This document shows positions 18,827 to 27,435 of a stretch of 64,000 nucleotides of DNA, piece after piece. Each line of letters opens with the position of its first letter. Position 1 is the stretch's first letter. Origin of the DNA: Bradyrhizobium guangdongense (GTDB taxonomy: Bacteria > Pseudomonadota > Alphaproteobacteria > Rhizobiales > Xanthobacteraceae). The stretch lies in NCBI RefSeq assembly GCF_006483445.1, contig NZ_PPPT01000153.1, positions 1 through 64,000 of the forward strand, given 5' to 3'. The translations under genes and the position numbers were made by a program. The notes under the pieces are model-generated. The model did not search any database. It was not told the origin of the DNA and saw only the letters and a list, made by a program, of their open reading frames with translations.

Positions 18827-19795
18827 ATGAAAGACTTTTCTGGCAAGATCGCAGTCATCACGGGTGGCGGCACGGGCATGGGGCGGGAGCTGGCGCGCCA
18901 GCTCGTCGCCGAAGGCTGTCACGTCGCGATGTGCGACGTTTCGGAAGCCGCGATGGCCGAAACCAAACGTTTGTGCGAGATCGAGAAGCCGCAAGGGTTG
19001 CGCGTCACGACGCATGTCGCCGACGTCTCGATCGAGGATCATCTGAAGCGCTTCCGCGACGAACTCGTCGAGCAGCAGCAGACCGACAAGATCCACCTGC
19101 TGTTCAACAATGCCGGCATCGGCGGTGGCGGCAGCCTGTTCACCAACACGCGCGAACAGTGGGAGCGCACCTTCAACATCTGCTGGGGCGGCGTTTATCT
19201 CGGCGTCCGCACCTTCCTGCCGATGCTGGTGAAGGCGGACGAGGCCCACATCGTCAACACATCGAGCGTCAACGGGTTCTGGGCCTCGATCGGCATGGGC
19301 CAGGCCCACACCGCCTACAGCTCGGCAAAATTTGCGGTGAAGGGATTTTCGGAGGCGCTGATCAACGATCTCCGCCTGCACGCGCCGCACGTCAAATGCT
19401 CGGTCGTGATGCCCGGCCATATCGGCACCTCGATCGTCACCAACTCGCGCAAGGTGCAGAGCGGCGACGGCTCCGTGCGGCTCAATCCGGACGAGGTTGC
19501 GCTGACGCGCAAGCGCATGGTCGCGAACGGTGTGCCCGATGCGGAGAAGATGTCGGACGAGGATATCCAGGCCGCGTTTGCCGAGCGCGCCCGCAGCTTC
19601 CTCGAGGATGCCCCAACGACGGCCGCGCAGGCCGCAAAGATCATCCTCGACGGCGTCAAGGCCGAGCGCTGGCGCATCCTGGTCGGCGAGGACGCCAAGC
19701 GTCTCGACGAGCGCGTGCGGCAAAACCCTGAAAAGGCCTATGAGCGCGAGTTCTACGAGAGCTTTACGCAGGAGGTCGGCTGGCGGCTGGGATGA
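18827..19795 (+). CDS. SDR-family NAD(P)-dependent oxidoreductase
   Basis: A 322-residue short-chain dehydrogenase. The cofactor loop is TGGGTGMG (residues 12-19), with NNAG at 94-97. The catalytic residues are Ser147, Tyr164 and Lys168 (AYSSAKFAVKG). The extra 60 or so residues at the C-terminus are common in SDRs annotated from environmental alcohols. GAGGGGAGGG precedes the ATG at 18827. An 11-bp-arm inverted repeat at 19855 may end this transcript. Confidence 0.9.
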   Translation: MKDFSGKIAVITGGGTGMGRELARQLVAEGCHVAMCDVSEAAMAETKRLCEIEKPQGLRVTTHVADVSIEDHLKRFRDELVEQQQTDKIHLLFNNAGIGGGGSLFTNTREQWERTFNICWGGVYLGVRTFLPMLVKADEAHIVNTSSVNGFWASIGMGQAHTAYSSAKFAVKGFSEALINDLRLHAPHVKCSVVMPGHIGTSIVTNSRKVQSGDGSVRLNPDEVALTRKRMVANGVPDAEKMSDEDIQAAFAERARSFLEDAPTTAAQAAKIILDGVKAERWRILVGEDAKRLDERVRQNPEKAYEREFYESFTQEVGWRLG

Positions 19796-19854
19796 GCGGC
19801 GCTGTTGCAGGAAATAATCCTGTTGCGCGGGTGCCTAAAAAGGAAACGTCATGT

Positions 19855-19878
19855 CACGCGCACGACATCGTGCGCGTG
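19855..19878 (+). terminator. GC-rich inverted repeat, possible terminator
   Basis: Two perfect 11-base arms (CACGCGCACGA and TCGTGCGCGTG) separated by CA. It lies 60 bp after the SDR stop. There is no T-run after it, so a Rho-independent role is weak; it could equally be a protein site. Confidence 0.4.
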
Positions 19879-19989
19879 TTCAAGCGATGGTGATCGTAAG
19901 CAGCCGCCGTTTGATCGTCGCCTCGCTTGGTCATCGAACCAGAATAAGTTATTCGGTCAACTGTCGATGTCAGCAATGAAGCGTCGCAG

Positions 19990-21108
19990 ATGATACCCGC
20001 ATGCCTCTCGGACGAATGGGCGTTCTGGCCCGAGAGAGAGGATCTTTCCGCCGAATTCACCAGGCTCCTGACTGCTGCCCAGGAAGGCGGCGCGACGATC
20101 GCCGAATGCCTGCTGATGGCGCGCCGGATCAGGCGCGGCGACGAACTGTCCTGGCATCGGGAGTGGAAGAGCCTCGCGGAGGCAAATCGCGAGCGCGGGG
20201 ATACGGCGTTCGCGGCCGGTCATCTCGCAACGGCCCGCCGCAACTGGCTTCGCGCCATCAACTATTACAACGCGGCCGCGCTGCCGCTTGACGTATCCGA
20301 CAAGGAGCGGGGCGCACTGGTCGTCGCGATGAAAGGCTGCGCGCGCAGCGTACTGCGGACCAGCAGCCCCGTTGCCGAGGTCGTGACCTTGCCCTGGCTG
20401 AGCGGTCATGCCTTGCAGGGCTATTTCGTGCCGGCGCCGATGACGGGCGGGCCCGCGCCGACCGTGATCTGCATCGGCGAGCCCGGCCATCGCAAGGAGG
20501 AGTTTCTGTTCAAGCTCGCGCCTTATGCGCGCGAGCGCGGCCTGTCGATGCTGGCGGTCGACCTCCTGGGCGATCGCGGCGACGATGTTCTCGATGAGAT
20601 CGTCAGGCGGCGGGACATCGAGACATCGGTGACGACAATCATGGACTATCTGTCGGCGCGTACGGATGTCGATTTCGGCCGTGTCGCGATCCTGGCCGAC
20701 GGATGGAGCTCGTCCTTCGTGGCGCGCGCGGTGGTGCAGGAGCCCAGGCTTGCAGCGGCGGTCTGCGATGGCGGCCTGTGGGACCTGCACGAGCGCAGCT
20801 TCATGGCCAACCGGATCATGCTGCACGATGCGGGGCTGGCACCGGGACCGGAGGCGAGCTTGCTCGCCCGCGACATCGGTTGTCCGGTGCTGATCACGCT
20901 CGGCGACGACGGCTGGCTGAAGCCGGATCGCGCTAGGCGCATGGTTCAGCAGGTGACGAGCCACCGGCCCGGCGTGACGCTCAAGGTGTTCACCGCGGCG
21001 GAAACCGGGGCAGCCCAGGGGCATGCCGACAATCCGAGCCTTGCCAACGAGTACATCTTTGACTGGCTGGCCTCGCAGCTCGGCGCCCAGCCCGCGAGGT
21101 ACGCCTAG
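19990..21108 (+). CDS. Alpha/beta-hydrolase-fold protein with altered nucleophile elbow
   Basis: A 372-residue protein of the type with an N-terminal helical lid (WHREWKSLAEANRERGDTAF) and a C-terminal hydrolase fold, as in 2,6-dihydropseudooxynicotine hydrolase. The oxyanion region is GEPGHRKEE. At the nucleophile elbow the family pattern is ILGRSLGG-like, but this sequence has ILADGWSSSF (residues 234-243), so the usual Ser position is Gly238. The acid-loop (LGDDGW) and a His (GHADN) remain. It may be a pseudoenzyme, or use one of Ser240-242. It ends one base before the convergent MarR stop. Confidence 0.72.
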   Translation: MIPACLSDEWAFWPEREDLSAEFTRLLTAAQEGGATIAECLLMARRIRRGDELSWHREWKSLAEANRERGDTAFAAGHLATARRNWLRAINYYNAAALPLDVSDKERGALVVAMKGCARSVLRTSSPVAEVVTLPWLSGHALQGYFVPAPMTGGPAPTVICIGEPGHRKEEFLFKLAPYARERGLSMLAVDLLGDRGDDVLDEIVRRRDIETSVTTIMDYLSARTDVDFGRVAILADGWSSSFVARAVVQEPRLAAAVCDGGLWDLHERSFMANRIMLHDAGLAPGPEASLLARDIGCPVLITLGDDGWLKPDRARRMVQQVTSHRPGVTLKVFTAAETGAAQGHADNPSLANEYIFDWLASQLGAQPARYA

Positions 21109-21109
21109 G

Positions 21110-21616
21110 TCAGAGATCCAGCGCGACGCGCTGGCAGGCTTTCTCGAGCCGGTTCTTCAGCGTGGCGAGGCGCGCGGTAAACTCGGTCAACTCCCGCTCG
21201 CCGAATTCCTCGAACACGTATTCCCGGATCGCCTTGTACTGCTCGTGGAGGCTCGCGACGTGCTTCTGCGTCTTGTCGGTGAGCGACATCCGCACCACGC
21301 GCGCGTCGGTCGGAGAGGGCTTGCGGCGGAGCAGGCCCTTCTTCTCCAGGAGCTTCGACTGCGTGGTGACGAAGGACGGGTCGACGTGAAGCAGCTTCGA
21401 GACCACGTTGACGGGGACGCCGTCGTCCTTGTCGAGGTCCGAGATCGCCATCAGGATCATCCATTGCGGGCCGCTGATGCCGAGCGTGCGGGCCCAGAGC
21501 TGGCGCAGCTCCTCCAGGTAGATGTTGATCGAGGAGATTTCCCAGGTGAAGCGCTTGATGATGTCCAGATTGCCGGTGGGTCGCGCACGCGCTCCCTCCT
21601 TCCTCGACATGGACAT
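21110..21616 (-). CDS. MarR-family transcriptional regulator
   Basis: A 168-residue winged-helix regulator with LLHVDPSFVTTQSKLLEKKG and the wing region KPSPTDARVVRMSLTDKTQK. The start at 21616 is preferred; the frame goes further upstream without conserved features. It converges with the hydrolase gene, stops one base apart. Targets unknown. Confidence 0.9.
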   Translation of the reverse strand: MSMSRKEGARARPTGNLDIIKRFTWEISSINIYLEELRQLWARTLGISGPQWMILMAISDLDKDDGVPVNVVSKLLHVDPSFVTTQSKLLEKKGLLRRKPSPTDARVVRMSLTDKTQKHVASLHEQYKAIREYVFEEFGERELTEFTARLATLKNRLEKACQRVALDL

Positions 21617-22028
21617 TGCTTCACTCCCGGTTTGACGTTCGCAAATGACGCTTTGGTGATCCATTGTTCACGCAAGTCTGCCCTGACGCAAGTGCAGAGC
21701 AAGGTAATTATGTCAGCCATTTTACAAATATGAGCCGATCAGCATTTTGATCTGCGGCGACTACGGTGTGGCCGGCGCGACACAATGTGACCGCAATCGA
21801 ATAGCTGATCTAATAAACTATTTTAATTAGGAAAGTCGTGCATGCATAGTGGAACCGGCGAGAGGGAGAATCCCGATCGTCCCGTTTGCAGGTGGTTGGC
21901 ATCGAGTCCCCGTATAGATGCGGGCGTCCGAAGGCGCGAAGCCCCCGAGAAGCGGTTTTGAAAGCGAAGGAGCGCACGGGCCGTGGATGGCCCGGCTCCC
22001 TTGCAAATGAGCAACTTGGAGGTTGACT
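21617..22028. other. Long upstream region of the porin gene
   Basis: About 410 bp between the MarR gene and the porin. AT-rich around 21720-21835 (for example AATAAACTATTTTAATTAGG), consistent with a strong promoter. The stretch from about 21840 to the porin start would be a leader of roughly 190 bases. No open frame looks real. Confidence 0.45.
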
Positions 22029-23528
22029 ATGAAATTCGTAAAGAGCCTTTTGCTCGGCTCGGCGGCGGGTCTGATCGCCGTCGGCGGAGCGCAGGCGGCC
22101 GATCTTCCCGTGAAGGCCAAGGCGGTCGAATACGTGAAGATCTGCTCGCTGTACGGTGCCGGATTCTACTACATGCCGGGTACTGACACCTGCATCAAGT
22201 TCGGCGGCTATCTGCGCGCCGACACCATTCTTGGTGGCGCCGGCGACTATAATTTCCAGCAGGGTGCGAATGCCGGGTCGAACAATCGTCTGACCAACTA
22301 CTATTTCAGCCGCGCTCGCTTCGACTTCAACGTCGATACGCGCACGGCGACCGAATACGGCGTGGTGCGCACCTACGCCGATATGATCTTCTCCTGGGAT
22401 ACGCAGTCGGTGACCGGCAGCAACCCGTCCGCCAATCCGAACGTGCTCGGTGGTTCGGCCACGCTTGGCCTCTACCACGCGTTCATCCAGTTCGCCGGCT
22501 TCACCTTCGGCCGGACGGTTTCGATCTTCGACGCTCCCTGGCAGAGCTATCCGGCTGGCGGTCCCGACACCCTTCCGGGCGGCTCCAACCACGTCAACGG
22601 CGTGAACCAGGTTGCCTACACGGCCGACTTCGGCCAGGGCATCACCGCTTCGGTGGCGTTGCAGGATGAAACCTCGGCGAACGGCGGTCAGTCGAACCTC
22701 TGGAACGTGTCGTCGGGTACGGCCGCTGGGTTCGTGACGGGCGTGTACGGTGCCAACGATTGGGGTGCAACGCGCTCGCCCGACATCATCGGCCAGGTTC
22801 GCGTCGACCAGGCCTGGGGCCTCGCCCAGTTGTCGGTTGCCGGACATGAACTCCATTCCGCCTATTACGGTGCGACGGAAGTCACCGGTCATCCCTCCGA
22901 CAAGTGGGGCTTCGCGGTCGCGGGTGCCTTGACGATCAAGAACATCCCGACGGGTGCCGGCGACGTCATCAACCTGCAGGCCGTCTACACCGACGGTGCG
23001 ACGCGCTACAACTTCCAGAGCCTGTTCCCGCAGAGCTTCTTCATGTTCAGCGGCACGGGCGTGGCTGGTGCCTACCAGAGCGTTGGTATCGCCGGTCTCT
23101 CCGACGGCGTCTTCGGTGCTGCTACCGGCATCGACACCGTCAAGACCTGGGGCTTCCGCGGCGGCTACACCCACAACTGGTCGCCGAACTGGGCGAGCAG
23201 CCTGTACGGTGCTTATGCCCAGTTGAAATACGGCGATACGGGCAAGGCCCTGATCTGTGCCAACTTCGTCGCGCTGCTCGCCCCGTCGGCCGGTGCGGCT
23301 GGTTGCAACCCGAACTTCAACTTCGGGGTCATCGGCGGCAACGTGGTCTGGACTCCGGTCAAGGGCCTGGCCTTCACGGCCGACCTGAGCTGGTCGCATC
23401 TGGACCAGAAGTACTCGGGCACGATCGCGAGCCCGGGCATTGCCACCGCTGCAAAGCCGGCGGCCGTGTACGAGCTGAAGGACCAGAACTCGGTCAGCAT
23501 GATGCTGCGCGCGCAGCGCAACTTCTGA
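22029..23528 (+). CDS. Alphaproteobacterial porin (Omp2b-like)
   Basis: A 499-residue outer membrane barrel. A 20-residue signal peptide (MKFVKSLLLGSAAGLIAVGG) is followed by the rhizobial porin opening AADLPVKAKAVEYVKICSLY and a Cys pair (Cys in YVKICSLY and DTCIKFGGY). The C-terminus ends in Phe (MMLRAQRNF), the BAM signal. TTGGAGG lies directly before the ATG at 22029. Biased codon use and a strong terminator immediately after the stop suggest high expression. It lets small polar solutes through the outer membrane. Confidence 0.95.
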   Translation: MKFVKSLLLGSAAGLIAVGGAQAADLPVKAKAVEYVKICSLYGAGFYYMPGTDTCIKFGGYLRADTILGGAGDYNFQQGANAGSNNRLTNYYFSRARFDFNVDTRTATEYGVVRTYADMIFSWDTQSVTGSNPSANPNVLGGSATLGLYHAFIQFAGFTFGRTVSIFDAPWQSYPAGGPDTLPGGSNHVNGVNQVAYTADFGQGITASVALQDETSANGGQSNLWNVSSGTAAGFVTGVYGANDWGATRSPDIIGQVRVDQAWGLAQLSVAGHELHSAYYGATEVTGHPSDKWGFAVAGALTIKNIPTGAGDVINLQAVYTDGATRYNFQSLFPQSFFMFSGTGVAGAYQSVGIAGLSDGVFGAATGIDTVKTWGFRGGYTHNWSPNWASSLYGAYAQLKYGDTGKALICANFVALLAPSAGAAGCNPNFNFGVIGGNVVWTPVKGLAFTADLSWSHLDQKYSGTIASPGIATAAKPAAVYELKDQNSVSMMLRAQRNF

Positions 23529-23536
23529 GATCGACG

Positions 23537-23567
23537 AAACCCCGGCAGGCAACTGCCGGGGTTTTGT
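23537..23567 (+). terminator. Rho-independent terminator of the porin gene
   Basis: AAACCCCGGCAG, loop GCAA, CTGCCGGGGTTTT, then more T's. It is 9 bp after the porin stop codon: a strong hairpin with a T-tract. Confidence 0.9.
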
Positions 23568-23642
23568 TTGAAGCCGGTGTCGCGGTTTGGGACATGACGC
23601 TTCGGTGCAGAAGAGCCATGCACCGCCTGCGGAACCGATTAA

Positions 23643-23757
23643 TTTACTTACCTGAGCTACTCAGCTATATAGATCGGGCCGACGATGAAGGTCGGCGGCT
23701 CCTGGCTTCATGCTAGGCCTCCAAGACCTCCGGCAATGCCCCTGCCGGAGGTTTTTC
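23643..23757 (+). ncRNA. Candidate small RNA with its own promoter and terminator
   Basis: After the porin terminator there is a second terminator hairpin (ACCTCCGGCA, loop, TGCCGGAGGTTTTT; 23727-23757) with no gene in front of it. Upstream is a possible promoter: TTTACT (23643) and TATATA (23666) spaced 17 bases. A transcript from about 23677 would be near 80 nt. It would hold one further hairpin (GCCGAC/GTCGGC, 23678-23696) and then the terminator. No open frame is present. This is inference from structure; it could instead be a decayed gene end. Confidence 0.4.
23727..23757 (+). terminator. Second Rho-independent terminator
   Basis: A ten-base perfect stem ACCTCCGGCA/TGCCGGAGGT with loop ATGCCCC followed by TTTT. 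It lies just before the convergent gcrA stop and may serve both directions. See the candidate small RNA. Confidence 0.8.
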
Positions 23758-23777
23758 ATTTCTGAGGGGCGGAGAGG

Positions 23778-24269
23778 CTAGACGCCCACCACACGCGCGC
23801 GCGAGTTCGGCCGGTAAGCGAGGCGGCTGTGGCCCTGGCAATAGGGCTGACCGTCGGGCGAGGCGTTGCCGCAGAAGCAGAAATCATCGGCTCCCGGCGT
23901 CGAGATCGGCCAGCGGCAGCGGTTCTCGGTGAGATCCAGCAGCGAGCAGCGGTTGGCATCGTCGATTGGCTCATAAGAGAGCCGCGTATCCTGTTCGCCA
24001 TAGATCGTCGCCAGCATTTCATATTGCAGCCGCGGCACCGCCTTGACGATGCGCGCGCCGCCGTTGCGCTGGGTATCGTTGCGCCGCTCCTCGCGCTTGG
24101 GGCCGCGGGTGAGGTTGAGGCGGGAGAGCTTTCCGATGACGGCGTTGCGGCTGACGCCGATGTCGGCGGCGATCTCGCGGCAGGAGAGGCCGGCGTCAAA
24201 ATGGCTTTTCAAAAGCGCGATGCGTTCGTCGGTCCAGGTCGGGGAAATGGTCGGCGAGGTCGATGGCAT
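23778..24269 (-). CDS. gcrA: GcrA-family cell cycle regulator
   Basis: A 163-residue protein with the GcrA N-terminal helix-turn-helix (WTDERIALLKSHFDAGLSCR, then IGVSRNAVIGKLSRLNL). A middle linker leads to the Cys-rich C-terminal region (NRCSLLDLTENRCRWPI, then FCFCGNASPDGQPYC). In Caulobacter GcrA binds sigma-70 and activates promoters methylated by CcrM. The ATG at 24269 was preferred to the upstream frame because the family starts just before the SPTWTDE segment. A dose-linked cell-cycle role is established for the family; paralogues exist in rhizobia, so this may not be the main copy. Confidence 0.88.
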   Translation of the reverse strand: MPSTSPTISPTWTDERIALLKSHFDAGLSCREIAADIGVSRNAVIGKLSRLNLTRGPKREERRNDTQRNGGARIVKAVPRLQYEMLATIYGEQDTRLSYEPIDDANRCSLLDLTENRCRWPISTPGADDFCFCGNASPDGQPYCQGHSRLAYRPNSRARVVGV

Positions 24270-24340
24270 GTGACGGTCCCAGGTTGCAGTGTTGTCCGGC
24301 CGCCGGGCCAAGAACCGTCCGCAAGGGCGTCAGCGCATTG

Positions 24341-24538
24341 TCACGTCCTGCCGTTGTCGCGAATCGACAGCAGGCCATCCTTGATCGCGAGGCGGATGCC
24401 TTCCTCGATCAAGGTTCGTGCAACGCCTGGAACGCTGGTGCCGTGGGTGCCCTGTCTCACCAGTTTTTCGAGATAGGTGATGGTCGAGAGCGCCAAGGTT
24501 ACGGGAATGCGGTCAGTCTCGGCTTTTTCGGTGGCCAT
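24341..24538 (-). CDS. Small ribbon-helix-helix-like protein
   Basis: A 65-residue protein (MATEKAETDRIPVTLALSTI start) with one beta-strand-like segment and two helices (TYLEKLVRQGTHGTSVPGVA; RTLIEEGIRLAIKDG). This fits the ribbon-helix-helix/CopG pattern of DNA-binding proteins or antitoxins. No toxin-like neighbour. Conserved short proteins like this are common in Bradyrhizobium. Confidence 0.65.
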   Translation of the reverse strand: MATEKAETDRIPVTLALSTITYLEKLVRQGTHGTSVPGVARTLIEEGIRLAIKDGLLSIRDNGRT

Positions 24539-24677
24539 GACCCAAACGCTAGCCTCTTACTCGGGTACATAAAAGTAACGATTAAGACTCTATTTAGGTT
24601 TGGGGCCGGAAGTCAATTCGGCTGCGAGCGGGCCCGTGAGATGATTGGAATCGCTGAATAAAATGCGCGAGCATGTT

Positions 24678-24700
24678 CGCGCGCGGCAAGACCGCGCGCG
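24678..24700. terminator. Inverted repeat between convergent genes
   Basis: Arms CGCGCGCGG and CCGCGCGCG with loop CAAGA, within the 200-bp gap between the ribbon-helix-helix gene and the acetamidase end. It is GC-rich without a clear T-run. A second, shorter hairpin (GGCCG/CGGCC) lies directly at the acetamidase stop. Confidence 0.4.
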
Positions 24701-24740
24701 TTCTGCTGACGGGCAAGCTAAGGAAAGGGCCGCTCCGGCC

Positions 24741-25682
24741 TTAGCCGTGCACGACCGATTTCGCGATCATGCAGTGGATGCCCTTGGAGCCGTTGACGGT
24801 CTGCGTGACCCGCAAATCGGCGGCCAGGCTGCAAAGCGTGTAGGCGTCTTCGCGCGACAGGTTTCGTTTCTCGCCCAAGAGTACGATCATGTCGCGCAGC
24901 GCCCGCACCACGCATTGGTCGAGATCGGGATCCATCGCCATGGTCATGTAGTGCGATGCCGTTTCCGCGCGGGGATAGGTGAGACGAAGATCCTTGCGCA
25001 GCGTGAAGCGGAAGCGGCCCTGCAGCGCGGTTTCGATCGCGGTGACGCAGACCTCGCCGTCGCCCTGCACGCCGTGGCCGTCGCCGCAGGAGAACAGCGC
25101 GCCCGGCACGAACACCGGCAGATAGAGCTTTGCGCCGGCACCGAGCTCCTTGTTGTCGAGATTGCCGCCCATCGCGCGCGGGATCAGCGAAGTGATGCGG
25201 CCCCAGGCCGGCGGCGGCGCGGTGCCCATCACGCCGAAGAACGGCTTGAGGGGCAGGTCGAGCCCCCAGGGCAGCCGGCCGACCATGCGCTTGAGATCCA
25301 GCGGGATGTTGAGGATGCGCATCTCGTGAAAATCGTCGGGCAGGGTGCCCGACAGCGGCTTGATCAGGTTGTAGCCCCAGTCCTGCCGCAGGGAGACGTC
25401 GAGGATGTCGACCTCGAGCACGTCGCCGGGCTCCGCGCCCTTGATCGCAATCGGGCCGGTGAGGATGTGGCCGGGCAGCATCCGCTCATTGGTCGCGTGC
25501 ACCTCGAACAATTCAGGGGGAACGTGAAACCGGTTGCGATCCGGCACCACGTCCGGCCCGCCGCTGATCGTGTCGATCGTCACCTCGTCGCCGCTGTCGA
25601 TCGCGAGCACCGGCGTGAGTTTGGCTTCAAAAAAGCCCCAATGGCAGGTTTTTGGGCTGGAATGCAGGTGATGATGGGCCAT
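24741..25682 (-). CDS. Acetamidase/formamidase family protein
   Basis: A 313-residue amidohydrolase. Family blocks: HHHLHSSPKTCHWGFF at the start, SGDEVTIDTISGGPD, HATNERMLPGHILTGPIAIK, EPGDVLEVDILD, and GDGHGVQGDGEVCVTAIE with the metal-site residues. These enzymes release ammonia from small amides. ATG at 25682 begins MAHHHLHSS, the usual N-terminus; a longer open frame continues antisense to ydcF and is ignored. Divergent from the YdcF gene. Confidence 0.9.
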   Translation of the reverse strand: MAHHHLHSSPKTCHWGFFEAKLTPVLAIDSGDEVTIDTISGGPDVVPDRNRFHVPPELFEVHATNERMLPGHILTGPIAIKGAEPGDVLEVDILDVSLRQDWGYNLIKPLSGTLPDDFHEMRILNIPLDLKRMVGRLPWGLDLPLKPFFGVMGTAPPPAWGRITSLIPRAMGGNLDNKELGAGAKLYLPVFVPGALFSCGDGHGVQGDGEVCVTAIETALQGRFRFTLRKDLRLTYPRAETASHYMTMAMDPDLDQCVVRALRDMIVLLGEKRNLSREDAYTLCSLAADLRVTQTVNGSKGIHCMIAKSVVHG

Positions 25683-25802
25683 TTGGCGACCTCTGAATGC
25701 ACGTGGAATGCACGTGAAATGCTCTTGTAATTCTCTTGGGCTCGCGGCGGAGACAGCGTATGAGGCTGTACCAAAATTTCCACGAGGCTTCCCCTGTTTT
25801 TC

Positions 25803-26597
25803 GTGCTCTCCAAAACCCTCGGCATCGCCTTCATGCCGATCAATCTCCTGATCGAGCTCGGCGTCCTGGGGATCCTGCTGCTCGCCACGCGCTTTGCTTC
25901 GCTCGGCCGCAAGTTGCTCGTCGTGACAATGGCGCTGATCGCGCTGTGCGGCTTTTCGCCGTTCGGCAACATTCTGATCTATCCGCTGGAACAGCGCTTT
26001 CCGGCGTGGGACGCCTCGCGCGGCGCGCCTGACGGCATCATCGTGCTGGGCGGGCCGATCGACCCTGATCTCTCGCAGGCGCGCAACACGCCTGTCGTGC
26101 GCAACGCCGCCGACCGGCTGTTCGCCACCGCCGCACTCGCGCGGCGCTATCCCAATGCGCGCGTCGTCTTCACCGGCGGCAGCGCCAACCTGGTCGCGAT
26201 CGAGGCCAAGGAAGGCGACTATGCCGCGACCATCCTCGAAGAGCTCGGCGTGCCCAAGGAGCGGCTGATCATCGAGCGGCAGTCGCGCAACACCCAGGAG
26301 AACGCGACCTTCACCAAGGCGATGGTCAATCCGAAGCCGGGCGAGCGCTGGCTGCTGGTGACGTCGGCCTATCACATGCCGCGCTCGATGGGCCTGTTTC
26401 GCAAGGCGGGATTTCCGGTCGAGGCCTATCCGGTGGATTGGCGCGTCGGCGGCAACGGCGATCTCTTCACCTTCAACAAGATGTCGACCGACGGTCTTGC
26501 GCGCACCGAGACCGCCGCGCGCGAATGGCTCGGGCTCCTGGCATATCGCGTGACCGGGCGGATCGACGAGTTGCTTCCGGGCCCGGGCAAGGACTAG
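25803..26597 (+). CDS. YdcF/DUF218-family membrane protein
   Basis: A 264-residue protein with two N-terminal membrane segments (about 8-27 and 38-58) and a DUF218 domain: DGIIVLGGPID, RYPNARVVFTGGSAN, RQSRNTQENATF and LLVTSAYHMPRSMGLFRKAG. Relatives act in cell-envelope or vancomycin-sensitivity processes (SanA, ElyC). GTG at 25803 is the formal start, but family members usually begin MFFVLSK. The upstream codons here are CTG TTT TTC GTG, and GAGG sits at the right distance from that CTG (25794). A 43-bp gap leads to the DUF169 gene. Confidence 0.85.
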   Translation: MLSKTLGIAFMPINLLIELGVLGILLLATRFASLGRKLLVVTMALIALCGFSPFGNILIYPLEQRFPAWDASRGAPDGIIVLGGPIDPDLSQARNTPVVRNAADRLFATAALARRYPNARVVFTGGSANLVAIEAKEGDYAATILEELGVPKERLIIERQSRNTQENATFTKAMVNPKPGERWLLVTSAYHMPRSMGLFRKAGFPVEAYPVDWRVGGNGDLFTFNKMSTDGLARTETAAREWLGLLAYRVTGRIDELLPGPGKD

Positions 26598-26640
26598 ATA
26601 AGGGTTAGAACAGAACAACAGCCCTGATCGGGAGGACAGC

Positions 26641-27423
26641 ATGCAACAAGCGGTCAACGAGGCGATCGACCTCGCCGCCATCGTCGCCGATCTCAACACG
26701 CTGTTGCGGCTGAAGACGAGCGTGATCGGCATGAAGCTGTTCGCGCGCGTCGAGGACATGGAGGCGATCCCGAAAATACGCCGGCCGAATGCGGTCCACA
26801 CCACCGACCAGATCGTCAGCATGGCCTCACGCCTGGGGTGGACCGTCGGCATCACGGGCGACGATCTCGTCGGCGCGCAGTGCCGCGCCGTGATCGGGCT
26901 CGCGCCGCAGGACGACAAATGGCTCTCCGGCGAGAATTATGTCGGCGTCTGGCACGGCACGGCGGAGGACGCGCGCAAGCGCCAGGAGGCGCTCGACGTC
27001 GTGCCGTTCGGCCAATACAAGGCGCTCGCTGTGAGCCCGCTTGCGAGCGGCCGCCTCAATCCTCCGGACATTTGCCTCGTCTATGCGACGCCGGGGCAGA
27101 TGATCATCCTGATCAACGGGCTGCAATATACCGGCTACAAGAAGTTCGAGTGGGGCGTGGTCGGCGAGACCGCGTGCGCGGATTCCTGGGGGCGGGCGCT
27201 CAAGACCGGCGAGCCCAGTCTGTCCTTGCCATGCTATGCCGAGCGGCGCTATGGCGGCGTGCCGGACGAAGAGATGCTGATGGCGTTGAAGCCCGAGCAT
27301 CTCGCCAAGGCGATCGTGGGCATGAAGGCGCTGGCCAAGAATGGACTGCGCTATCCGATCCCGCCTTACGGGATCCAGAGCGATGTCCGCGCGGGCATGG
27401 GCGTGAGTTACGGAAAGAAGTAG
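26641..27423 (+). CDS. DUF169 domain protein
   Basis: A 260-residue protein with DUF169 features: LNTLLRLKTSVIGMKLFARV, YATPGQMIILINGLQY, and SLPCYAERRYGGVPDEEM near the end. Cys residues lie at QCRAVIG, ICLVYAT, CADSWG and LPCYAE. The family is uncharacterised and found in many bacteria and archaea. GGGAGGAC precedes the ATG. Followed 12 bp later by the saccharopine-dehydrogenase-like gene. Confidence 0.87.
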   Translation: MQQAVNEAIDLAAIVADLNTLLRLKTSVIGMKLFARVEDMEAIPKIRRPNAVHTTDQIVSMASRLGWTVGITGDDLVGAQCRAVIGLAPQDDKWLSGENYVGVWHGTAEDARKRQEALDVVPFGQYKALAVSPLASGRLNPPDICLVYATPGQMIILINGLQYTGYKKFEWGVVGETACADSWGRALKTGEPSLSLPCYAERRYGGVPDEEMLMALKPEHLAKAIVGMKALAKNGLRYPIPPYGIQSDVRAGMGVSYGKK

Positions 27424-27435
27424 AGGTTTTGGACC

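Noticed and set aside
21810-23552. 580-codon minus-strand frame over the porin
   Set aside because: Antisense shadow of a gene with strong codon bias; no family features.
25683-26918. Long minus-strand extension of the acetamidase frame
   Set aside because: Antisense to ydcF and the DUF169 gene, with Arg/His-rich shadow composition; the family N-terminus is at 25682.
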